A stretch of DNA of 9,154 nt from CBDUWP01 sp965370955 (GTDB lineage: Bacteria; Planctomycetota; Phycisphaerae; Sedimentisphaerales; Anaerobacaceae), in NCBI GenBank assembly GCA_965370955.1, contig CBDUWP010000061.1:1-9154 (forward strand), written 5' to 3'. The notes under the pieces are model-generated. The model saw only the letters and a list, made by a program, of their open reading frames with translations. It was not told the DNA's origin and searched no databases. Positions 1 through 6,453 of the stretch are shown here, in pieces. Positions within the stretch are counted from its first letter, which is position 1, and every line of letters begins with the position of its first letter. A program made the translations under genes and the position numbers.

Positions 1-968
1 ACTGGGTCGCCATCGGCGTTGACGTCGCGTATGATGCCGAAAATGCCTTTTTCTACGTTGACACAACGCATTTGGCCATCTATCTTACGCAAATATGCGA
101 TGTCGTCGCCAACGATCGTTTGGCCCGGAAGCATCGAGGTTGAGGTCTTGCCGCAGGCTGATGGAAACGCGCCTGTGAAATATGTCACTCTGTCTTGTGG
201 ACCGTGAACGCCCATGACGAACATGTGTTCGGCTAACCAGTTTTCGCGATTGGCTTTTTGAATGGCAAGTCGCAATGCCAATTTTTTCAAGCCGACAGTG
301 TTGCCGGCATATTGGGTGTTGGTGCTGTAAACAATCTCGTCATCAAGGTCCATGTAGATTCTTCTCTTGTCGGTGTTTTTGCTGACGCCGTTTTCTAATT
401 CGCCTTCGGTGTGGAGGAATCTGAAAAATTCGTTAGATGAACCAATCGTCTTAAATTGTTCGTAGCCGGCGCGATATAAAATGGTTTCACTGTGAGCGAC
501 ATAAGGAGAGTCGGTTATCTGAACGCAGGGGATCGAAAAAACCGAGCCAGTTGGGCCAAGACAAAAAAAGCATACCAACATCTGACGGCCTATCATAGAA
601 TCTTTCAAGAAACCGCGAACCTCTGCGACACCTGTTTCTTTGTCGATCGAACTTAAGCTGCCGAGAGATTTTCCCTTAGCTAGTAAATATTTAGTTTTCG
701 ATTTGTCGCGAGCTTGATCATTGTAGCCGTCGAAGTGATATGTGTGACCCTTGATGGCGAGGGCTGTTTCTTCGCCATTTTTTAGGCTCAAGTCGCGAAT
801 ATATTGCATGTCATCTTTGGCGTCAGTGCAAACAAAAACAGATGCAGGGCAAGTAAGCTCAATCGCATCAGCAATAAAGCTATACAGCTTCTCATTGTTT
901 AAGCCTGCTATCTTGGCAAAGTTGACAGAATCTATTTTTTTTTCCAGTAAGTCTTTAGCATTACTCAT
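1..968 (-). CDS. pckG: Phosphoenolpyruvate carboxykinase (GTP), N-terminal part, cut by window edge
   Basis: GTP-dependent PEP carboxykinase is a cytosolic enzyme that converts oxaloacetate plus GTP to PEP, CO2 and GDP, for gluconeogenesis or, in reverse, anaplerosis. Translating the minus strand from the ATG at 968 gives 322 codons without a stop, running off the left edge; the family is about 600 residues long, so the C-terminal half is missing. Visible family marks are TDSPYV (152-157), GLKKLALR (226-233, with the expected metal-binding Lys), WLAEHM (244-249, metal-ligand His), the PEPCK P-loop FPSACGKTS (268-276, with the reactive Cys) and VGDDIAYL (286-293, metal-ligand Asp). It departs from the textbook form in having YAGN where YGGN is usual and KTSTSM where KTNLAM is usual, so it belongs to a divergent subgroup, but the catalytic residues in view are present. 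A strong Shine-Dalgarno site 13 nt upstream and a good promoter support this start. Family assignment is firm. Confidence 0.93.
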   Translation of the reverse strand, partial: MSNAKDLLEKKIDSVNFAKIAGLNNEKLYSFIADAIELTCPASVFVCTDAKDDMQYIRDLSLKNGEETALAIKGHTYHFDGYNDQARDKSKTKYLLAKGKSLGSLSSIDKETGVAEVRGFLKDSMIGRQMLVCFFCLGPTGSVFSIPCVQITDSPYVAHSETILYRAGYEQFKTIGSSNEFFRFLHTEGELENGVSKNTDKRRIYMDLDDEIVYSTNTQYAGNTVGLKKLALRLAIQKANRENWLAEHMFVMGVHGPQDRVTYFTGAFPSACGKTSTSMLPGQTIVGDDIAYLRKIDGQMRCVNVEKGIFGIIRDVNADGDP

Positions 969-981
969 AATTTTTGTTGAT

Positions 982-988
982 ACCTCCT
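982..988 (-). promoter_or_regulatory. Shine-Dalgarno site of pckG
   Basis: The minus strand reads AGGAGGT here, a near-perfect anti-16S match, 13 nt before the ATG at 968. The spacing is slightly long, but this is the strongest ribosome binding site in the window and it fixes the pckG start. Confidence 0.75.
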
Positions 989-1041
989 AAATTTGGATGG
1001 AATAGTTTCTTTGTACCCCCAATAGGGCACAAAACCATTGA

Positions 1042-1070
1042 AGTGTAGCTTTTGGCCGCAGGCTTGTCAA
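1042..1070 (-). promoter_or_regulatory. Sigma70-type promoter for pckG
   Basis: On the minus strand a perfect -35 TTGACA (1070-1065) is followed, after exactly 17 bp, by a -10 TACACT (1047-1042, four of six consensus bases). Transcription would begin near 1035, giving a leader of about 65 nt that carries the Shine-Dalgarno site. The first part of that leader can form a short imperfect hairpin (about 1012-1030, arms GTGCCC and GGGTAC with one mismatch). I see no recognisable riboswitch. Confidence 0.65.
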
Positions 1071-1159
1071 GAATGTTTTTGGGACAAAACAAAATCAGTC
1101 TTTATTTTTCCTTTGTGATACTACAATCGCTAAGGGTGTAGATGGAAGCGTCCGATAAA

Positions 1160-1187
1160 GCCTGTAGGGTGTTTTAGCCCTGCAGGC
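1160..1187. repeat. Imperfect palindrome with 10-bp stem
   Basis: The arms GCCTGTAGGG (1160-1169) and CCCTGCAGGC (1178-1187) pair over 10 bp, with one G-U wobble when read as RNA, around an 8-nt loop. The structure sits between the divergent pckG and ATPase genes, upstream of both probable promoters. No T-run follows on the plus strand and only TTT follows on the minus strand, so it is a poor intrinsic terminator. It could be a REP-like dispersed element, a protein-binding site, or a remnant of an inserted element; the sequence alone does not decide. The rest of the 339-bp gap (969-1307) holds only the promoter and repeat elements listed separately. Confidence 0.6.
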
Positions 1188-1225
1188 GACAAATGCCACG
1201 TCCGTAATGGGTGTGGTGGTTTACT

Positions 1226-1255
1226 TTGAGCTATTGGTGTTGATTAAAATACGAT
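1226..1255 (+). promoter_or_regulatory. Candidate promoter for the ATPase gene
   Basis: TTGAGC (1226-1231) and TACGAT (1250-1255) each match four of six consensus bases and are 18 bp apart. This would start transcription near 1262 and give a leader of about 46 nt. An alternative -35, TTGATA at 1272, has TAATAA at 1293 only 15 bp on and would make the message nearly leaderless. Neither is strong. The -10 of the first candidate lies inside the first of two direct repeats. Confidence 0.3.
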
Positions 1256-1304
1256 ATATCTGAAAAAAGTCTTGATAATTTTACGATACATCTAATAATG
1301 GTCT
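1250..1304 (+). repeat. Pair of direct repeats abutting the ATPase start (possible operator)
   Basis: Two copies of a roughly 23-bp unit start at 1250 and 1282. They share TACGATA, ATCT and GTCT in register, with 18 of 23 positions identical. The period is 32 bp, close to three turns of the helix, so a protein could bind both on one face. The second copy ends just before the ATG at 1308. Position and spacing suggest an operator for the downstream gene, but AT-rich chance similarity is not excluded. Confidence 0.5.
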
Positions 1305-1307
1305 AAT

Positions 1308-2516
1308 ATGAACGCCAGAAAAAGATTTTACGATGCGCTATTAACAGAACATCTATCCTCACTGAGGCAGATGGCATTTGTCAGCGGCCCAAGGCAAGTC
1401 GGTAAAACTACAACCTGTCGAAATCTTGCCGGGCAATACCTAAATTGGGACAACACCGATGATCGAGCACTCATAACTAAAGGACCAGCCACCATTGCAG
1501 ATAGAATAGAACTTAATAATCTGGCTGAATCAAAACTGACAGCTTTATTTGATGAACTGCACAAATTTGGCCGTTGGAAACAATTCTTAAAAGGCTTGTT
1601 CGATACCTATGCGGACAGTGTGAATATCTTGGTGACAGGCAGCTCAAGAATGGATGTTTATCGCCGCGGGGGAGATAGTTTGATGGGCCGATATTTTCTG
1701 TATCATATGCATCCATTTACCGTCGCAGAGACAGTATATCAGGATTTGCCTGATCCAGATAAAATTATTCGCAGGCCTAAACAAATCAATGAAGATGATT
1801 TTGAAGCTCTCTGGAATCATGGGGGATATCCTGAGCCATTTATCAAACGAGATAATCGATTTAGTAGAAAATGGCAAAATCTTCGCTTGCAACAACTACT
1901 GCGTGAAGATGTACGGGACTTAACACGAATTCATCAATTAGATCAACTGGAACTGTTGGTAAAGTTGCTTGTGATTCGTTCAGGGCATCAGCTTATTTAT
2001 AGTAACTTAGCATCAGAAATACAAGTCTCAATAGATACTGTTCGTCGATGGGTTGCTACTCTATGTAATTTGCATCTTGGTTTTTTAATTAGGCCCTGGT
2101 TTAAAAATATTTCACGTTCACTCAGAAAAGAACCTAAATGGTTCCTTAGAGATTGGTCTGCAATTGAAAGTGTCGGAGAAAAGGCGGAAACATTTATTGC
2201 ATGTCATCTCTTGAAAGCTGTTGAAGGTTGGAATGATATGGGGTTGGGTGATTTTCAACTTGGCTATCTCAGAGATAAAAATCAAAGAGAGATAGATTTT
2301 GTCGTTATCAGGGATGGACAACCATGGTTTCTGGCTGAAGTGAAAAATGCCGATAAAACATTGAGTCCTTCCTTGAAATTTTTCCAAAAACAGACAAAAG
2401 CGCCACTGGCGTTTCAAGTAGTCATAGAAGCTGATTATGTTGATGAAGATTGCTTTGACTCTAAGAGTAGGCCAATAATTGTACCTGCAAGGACATTCCT
2501 ATCCCAATTGCTTTAG
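1308..2516 (+). CDS. AAA ATPase of the AAA_14/DUF4143 type with C-terminal nuclease-like domain
   Basis: This is a 402-residue member of the widespread ATP-binding DUF4143 family, whose cellular role is largely unknown. The N-terminal P-loop domain has Walker A GPRQVGKTT (27-35), Walker B LTALFDELHK (77-86, D82 and E83) and a sensor-like strand ILVTGSSRMD (107-116), followed by the family signature GGDSLMGRYF (121-130) and MHPFTVAE. Residues of about 234-261 look like a winged helix, and the C-terminal part has REID (D330) followed by FLAEVK (E344, K346), the spacing of a PD-(D/E)XK fold. The reading frame is intact. The ATG at 1308 is the first usable start: an ATG at 1298 hits a stop after two codons, and no Shine-Dalgarno site precedes 1308. 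It stands alone between pckG and a tRNA, with visibly fewer GCC/GGC codons than its neighbours, which suggests an acquired gene. No toxin, antitoxin or nuclease partner is adjacent. It is not expected to be secreted. Confidence 0.85.
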   Translation: MNARKRFYDALLTEHLSSLRQMAFVSGPRQVGKTTTCRNLAGQYLNWDNTDDRALITKGPATIADRIELNNLAESKLTALFDELHKFGRWKQFLKGLFDTYADSVNILVTGSSRMDVYRRGGDSLMGRYFLYHMHPFTVAETVYQDLPDPDKIIRRPKQINEDDFEALWNHGGYPEPFIKRDNRFSRKWQNLRLQQLLREDVRDLTRIHQLDQLELLVKLLVIRSGHQLIYSNLASEIQVSIDTVRRWVATLCNLHLGFLIRPWFKNISRSLRKEPKWFLRDWSAIESVGEKAETFIACHLLKAVEGWNDMGLGDFQLGYLRDKNQREIDFVVIRDGQPWFLAEVKNADKTLSPSLKFFQKQTKAPLAFQVVIEADYVDEDCFDSKSRPIIVPARTFLSQLL

Positions 2517-2540
2517 AGGGGAAAAAGGGTTCTGGCTTTT

Positions 2541-2556
2541 ATCCAAAAATTTGGAT
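2541..2556. terminator. Short hairpin between the ATPase gene and the tRNA, weak terminator candidate
   Basis: ATCCAA (2541-2546) and TTGGAT (2551-2556) form a 6-bp stem with a 4-nt loop, or 7 bp with a 2-nt loop. GTTTTAT follows on the plus strand and CTTTT precedes it. It lies 24 nt past the ATPase stop and just beyond the tRNA 3' end, so it could end either transcript, but the stem is short and AT-rich. Confidence 0.3.
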
Positions 2557-2566
2557 GTTTTATGAA

Positions 2567-2640
2567 TGGGCCCGGTTGGACTCGAACCAACGACCAATCG
2601 ATTATGAGTCGATTGCTCTAACCAACTGAGCTACGGGCCC
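2567..2640 (-). tRNA. tRNA with CAU anticodon, probably tRNA-Ile2 (lysidine-modified)
   Basis: The minus strand folds into a complete 74-nt cloverleaf. The 7-bp acceptor stem is GGGCCCG with CGGGCCC, the D arm is GCTC/GAGC, the anticodon stem is ATCGA/TCGAT around loop CTCATAA (anticodon CAT), the T arm is GTTGG/CCAAC with loop TTCGAGT, and the discriminator is A at 2567. CAU tRNAs may be initiator Met, elongator Met or Ile2. The perfectly paired first base pair argues against the initiator. C4-G69 and C5-G68 in the acceptor stem, known as positive determinants for the lysidine synthetase TilS in E. coli, and the variable region read as TTGGTCG resemble Ile2 rather than elongator Met. Ile2 would read AUA codons after C34 is converted to lysidine. 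The 3' CCA is not encoded (TTC follows), so it must be added enzymatically. It probably has its own promoter, and purQ lies just upstream on the same strand. Confidence 0.93.
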
Positions 2641-2673
2641 GAAAATGAAACTGATAGCGGTGACAAAAAAAAC

Positions 2674-2701
2674 ATTCTATTTAAAATTACGACAATTGCA
2701 A
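2674..2701 (-). promoter_or_regulatory. Candidate promoter of the tRNA gene
   Basis: On the minus strand TTGCAA (2701-2696) is followed after 16 bp by TAGAAT (2679-2674), five of six -10 consensus bases. Transcription would start near 2667, about 27 nt before the mature tRNA 5' end. This would let the tRNA be made independently of the purL-purQ operon, from which no clear terminator separates it. Confidence 0.5.
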
Positions 2702-2727
2702 GAAAAATTATGAATGGCTGTAACCTA

Positions 2728-3519
2728 TTAAAAAAAGTGCTTGTTGATGTAGGAAACAGAATTGATAAATAAATCTATGCCGTCAGCTTTGATTGTTTTA
2801 TCTCTGGTCCATCTGGGATGCTGACTGGTTCTGACGAAACGTTCAGGATGAGGCATCAAGCCAAGCACGCGGCCTGTCGAATCAGTAAGGCCGGCTATCG
2901 AAGCGGTCGAGCCGTTGGGATTGGTTGGCCAAGAACCCTCTTCGCCGTTGACATCAACATACTTAAAGGCAATGTGGCCGCCGGCTTGCAATTTGTCCAA
3001 AATGGCCTGATCCTTCGTGATGACCTTGCCCTCGCCGTGAGCTATCGGTAAATATATCTGGCGGTCGGGATCGATAAATATGCAGCGGTCTGTTTGCGGC
3101 GAAAGGTATGACCATCTGTCATCGAACTTGCCGCTGTCATTGTGGGTGATGGTGATGCCCTGCTGATTGGTTAAATTTGTGCCGTCAAAGCCCGGCAACA
3201 AGCCAGTCTTAACCAAAACCTGAAAGCCATTACAAATGCCCATGATGGCTTTGCCGTCTTCGACGAATTTTGTCAGGCTGTCAGATAAATGATGAATTAT
3301 TTGATTAGCTAAAATCTTGCCGGCTGCAACGTCATCGCCATAACTAAAGCCGCCGGGAAAAATGATGATCTGATACTCATTCAGCATGGCTTTATTTTCA
3401 ATAACCTGATTGATATGGATGCGGTCGGCTGTCGCGCCGGCTAGCTCCAATGCATACTGAGTTTCTAAATCACAATTGATGCCGGCTGCTCGTAAAACTA
3501 TAGCTTTAGCTCGTCCCAT
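2728..3519 (-). CDS. purQ: Phosphoribosylformylglycinamidine synthase, glutaminase subunit
   Basis: PurQ hydrolyses glutamine and passes ammonia to PurL, which turns FGAR plus ATP into FGAM in de novo purine synthesis in the cytosol. This is a class I glutamine amidotransferase of 263 residues. It shows FPGGFSYGDDVAAGKILA (54-71), the nucleophile elbow GICNGFQ with Cys96, PIAHGEGK (158-165), and the catalytic His224/Glu226 in MPHPERF (222-228), so the triad is complete. It is longer than the roughly 227-residue Bacillus form; extra sequence lies around 112-158 and near the C-terminus, as I expect for partners of large fused PurL proteins. The ATG at 3519 has AGGAA (3533-3529) nine bases upstream and the protein begins at the first strand of the domain. 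It lies 54 bp downstream of purL on the same strand, consistent with co-transcription and a joint complex. Confidence 0.95.
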   Translation of the reverse strand: MGRAKAIVLRAAGINCDLETQYALELAGATADRIHINQVIENKAMLNEYQIIIFPGGFSYGDDVAAGKILANQIIHHLSDSLTKFVEDGKAIMGICNGFQVLVKTGLLPGFDGTNLTNQQGITITHNDSGKFDDRWSYLSPQTDRCIFIDPDRQIYLPIAHGEGKVITKDQAILDKLQAGGHIAFKYVDVNGEEGSWPTNPNGSTASIAGLTDSTGRVLGLMPHPERFVRTSQHPRWTRDKTIKADGIDLFINSVSYINKHFF

Positions 3520-3573
3520 AGAGAATGTTTCCTATTGTTTTTCTAAAAGATCAAAATTGTCGTAAGTTAATTA

Positions 3574-6453
3574 TTATTTCCAATTAAAGGTTTTCTGCCA
3601 AGCAGCTTTCAACGAAGCAGTATCCATGTCAATCACAGGATTGTTGTTCGAGTCATTGATTATAACCTGTTGGCTATTGTTAATGTCGCCGATCTTGGCA
3701 AATGACAAGTCGCCCATCAAGGCGGCGAATTTATCTTGATTTTCCGGCTTGATCTCAAGGACATACCGGCTAAGCGTCTCGCTAAACAACTGCGATTGGA
3801 TCAATTGACAATCATCCGATTTTGGCAAGCTGTCAAGACCGACAGAAACTCCTAATCCGCCTGCAAAAGCCATCTCTGAAATGCTTACAGCAAGGCCGCC
3901 TTCAGAACAATCGTGACAGCTCTCTACTAAACCTGCGGCAATAGCTTGTGAAATCTTGATCGCTAATGTCGGGGCTATTTTGAGGTCTATCTGAGGAACA
4001 TTTGCGCCAAGATGGCCGTTGATCTTGTAATAGTGACTGCCGCCGAGCTCGTTCTTCGTGTCACCGGCGATAAACAGCAAATTACCGCTTTGCTTAAAGT
4101 CCATAGTGATACATTTATTTATGTCGTCAACTAATGACATAGCACTGATTAGCAAAGTCGAGGGAATCGAGATTTTTGTTCCGTCTTCACAAATGAACTG
4201 ATTGTTAAGCGAATCTTTGCCGGAAATAAAAGGACTGCCGAAAGCAATCGCACCATCGTAACAGGCTTGAGCGGCTCGAACCAATGAGCCCAAAGTGTCG
4301 GCGTCATTACAACTGGCCCAACAGAAATTGTCCAATATGCAAATCCTGTCTGCTCTTGCGCCAACGCAGATCAAATTGCGAATAGCTTCATCAATCGAGG
4401 CCATCGCCATTTGATAAGGATCAATGTCACCGTATAAAGGGTTCATGCCGCAACTGATAGCAATGCCTTGATCGCTATTATATTTCGGCTTAATAACGGC
4501 TGCGTCAGATGGGCCGTCATTAGTAATGCCGGTTAAAGGCTTGATCACAGAAGCGCCTTGAACCTCGTGGTCATATTGACGAATTACCCATTCCTTACTG
4601 GCGACATTATACGACGAAAGAATCGATGTTAAATCGCTGTTGTAATTTGTTTTGGATTTCAGGTTCGGCTCAGTGAGCTTGGGAGTAGTCCAGCTGGCTT
4701 GTCTGGCATATTTCGGCACGCCGTTATGCAAAAATTCCATGTCGAGATCGCTGACAAGCTGGCCGTTATATTTTAGCTTCAATTTTTTGTCGTCAGTAAA
4801 TGTCCCTATGACAGTAGATTGAACATTTTCGCTATCAAAAATTTTGGTAATGGCTTCAAGGCAATCCGGCCGGACAGCAATGACCATTCTTTCTTGGGCT
4901 TCGCTTATCCATATTTCAGTATAGTTTAGGCCGGCATATTTTAGAGGTACCTTTTCCAGATCGACGACAGCGCCGAGTTTTTCGCCCATCTCGCCGACTG
5001 CACTGCTTAGGCCGCCTGCGCCGCAGTCTGTAATCGATTCATATAGTCCGGCATCTCTGGCTTGAAGTAATACGTCGAGCGTTTTCTTCTCGGTAATGGC
5101 GTCGCCAATTTGAACGGCGTGAGAAAAAATAGTCTCATGTTCGTGGGTCATCTCGCCACTGCTGAAGGTCGCGCCGTGTATGCCGTCACGGCCAGTCTTG
5201 CCGCCGACTACCATAATAAGGTTGCCGCTTTTTTGATGCTTAAAACATTTTTTTCTGTCCATGAGGCCAATATTGCCGCAAAAAACCAACGGATTGGCGA
5301 TATATCTGTCGTCAAAATAAAGAGCGCCGTTGACTGTGGGAATGCCCATGCGATTGCCGTAATCACGGACGCCTGAGACAACGCCTTTCATGATTCTCTT
5401 CGGATGCAATACGCCCTTAGGGACATCTTCCAGCTTTTTGTCTGGTTCGCCAAAGCAAAAAATGTCAGTATTGGCGATCGGTTTGGCGCCCATGCCTGTG
5501 CCCATCGGGTCACGTATCACGCCGCCAATGCCTGTGGCTGCTCCGCCATAAGGATCCAGCGCCGAAGGATGGTTATGAGTTTCAACCTTAAAGCAGATGG
5601 CTGATTCGTCATCAAATTCTACGACTCCGGCATTGTCGTCAAAAACCGATATGCACCAATCTTTATTCAATTCTTGGGTCGCGCCAAAGACTGTCTCTTT
5701 AAGCATGTTGTCAAAGTGAATCGCTTTGCCGTCAACTGTCATGTCAATTGAGCTTTTTAATGTTTTGTGAACGCAATGCTCGCTCCATGTTTGAGCGATT
5801 GTTTCAAGCTCAATGTCAGTCGGCTCGGTTTTTTTGTTACGGAAATATGCCTGAATAGTTTGCATCTCTCGCAGGTCAAGAAACAAATCCTTATCTTTAC
5901 TCAAGTCGACTAGCTCTTGATCGTTTAGGTCACAAATAGGCCAGTAGCTAATGTTTAATTCATACGGCTGAAGATGCGGGCTTGGCGGCTCGCTGTCATT
6001 GCCTATCATGACCTCCTCAATGCAGTCGTTGGCTAAAGTCCTTTTGGTAATCGTGTCAATCTCTAAGGAGGTGACCTTGCCTGTTAATATATATTTTTTG
6101 GCTGTGCGAACGTGGTCGACAGTTTGGCCCATGTCAGCTATCGCAACCGTTACAGATTGAGCGACAGGGTCTGTTACACCGCTTTTAAGGTGTACCTCAA
6201 TCAAGGTCGCGCTACTGTCTACAGAGGCCGCTTGGCCGATAGAATAGGTTTCGCAAACGGAATCTGTCAATAATTCCTCCGCTATGCGATTAGCAAACGA
6301 ATCATCGAATTCGCCCTCAATCAAAAAGACTCTGGCAAAGCTGACTTTTGTAACTGATTGAATGTTTAATGATTGAATGTCTTCTAATACGCCATTGCCG
6401 ATGCGATCAGCAAAGTTGTCCTTGGGGGATATTTCAAAACGCCATTGTTTCAC
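3574..6453 (-). CDS. purL: FGAM synthase, PurS-PurS-PurL fusion
   Basis: This is the synthetase component of FGAM synthase, which makes FGAM from FGAR, ATP and PurQ-derived ammonia. At 959 residues it is about 200 longer than a typical small PurL (about 740). The excess is N-terminal and looks like two PurS-type domains. Residues 3-72 give a strand-helix-strand pattern with a TKVSFARVFLIEGE core. Residues 83-152 match PurS better, with KSGVTDPVAQSV (90-101), VRTAKKYIL and LANDCIEE (140-147). PurL proper then runs from about 195: TWSEHC (222-227, active-site His), KVETHNHPSALDPYGGAATG (289-308), DCGAGGLSSAVGEMG (476-490), YDHEVQGASVIKPL (627-640), GSPFISGKDSLNN (739-751) and CSEGGLAVSISE (849-860). 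Thus both AIR-synthase-like halves are intact. The start is GTG at 6453, sharing its G with the TAG stop of the upstream tyrA-type gene; AAGGAA (6467-6462) lies about eight bases before it. No separate purS appears in the window, and none should be needed. Confidence 0.95.
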   Translation of the reverse strand: MKQWRFEISPKDNFADRIGNGVLEDIQSLNIQSVTKVSFARVFLIEGEFDDSFANRIAEELLTDSVCETYSIGQAASVDSSATLIEVHLKSGVTDPVAQSVTVAIADMGQTVDHVRTAKKYILTGKVTSLEIDTITKRTLANDCIEEVMIGNDSEPPSPHLQPYELNISYWPICDLNDQELVDLSKDKDLFLDLREMQTIQAYFRNKKTEPTDIELETIAQTWSEHCVHKTLKSSIDMTVDGKAIHFDNMLKETVFGATQELNKDWCISVFDDNAGVVEFDDESAICFKVETHNHPSALDPYGGAATGIGGVIRDPMGTGMGAKPIANTDIFCFGEPDKKLEDVPKGVLHPKRIMKGVVSGVRDYGNRMGIPTVNGALYFDDRYIANPLVFCGNIGLMDRKKCFKHQKSGNLIMVVGGKTGRDGIHGATFSSGEMTHEHETIFSHAVQIGDAITEKKTLDVLLQARDAGLYESITDCGAGGLSSAVGEMGEKLGAVVDLEKVPLKYAGLNYTEIWISEAQERMVIAVRPDCLEAITKIFDSENVQSTVIGTFTDDKKLKLKYNGQLVSDLDMEFLHNGVPKYARQASWTTPKLTEPNLKSKTNYNSDLTSILSSYNVASKEWVIRQYDHEVQGASVIKPLTGITNDGPSDAAVIKPKYNSDQGIAISCGMNPLYGDIDPYQMAMASIDEAIRNLICVGARADRICILDNFCWASCNDADTLGSLVRAAQACYDGAIAFGSPFISGKDSLNNQFICEDGTKISIPSTLLISAMSLVDDINKCITMDFKQSGNLLFIAGDTKNELGGSHYYKINGHLGANVPQIDLKIAPTLAIKISQAIAAGLVESCHDCSEGGLAVSISEMAFAGGLGVSVGLDSLPKSDDCQLIQSQLFSETLSRYVLEIKPENQDKFAALMGDLSFAKIGDINNSQQVIINDSNNNPVIDMDTASLKAAWQKTFNWK

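Noticed and set aside
19..990. Plus-strand open frames opposite pckG
   Set aside because: The minus strand encodes an uninterrupted PEPCK with catalytic motifs across the same bases.
1250..1304. Direct repeats as a minimal CRISPR array
   Set aside because: Only two imperfect copies with a 9-nt gap between 23-bp units, no cas genes, and placement at a start codon.
2567..2640. att site duplication around the ATPase gene
   Set aside because: I looked for a second copy of the tRNA 3' end between 969 and 1307 and saw none; no integrase is present.
5110..5604. Plus-strand open frames within purL, and other long antisense frames inside purQ, the ATPase, tyrA and accA
   Set aside because: They lie fully opposite strongly conserved coding sequence, show no family motif and have no ribosome binding sites; they are by-products of codon composition.
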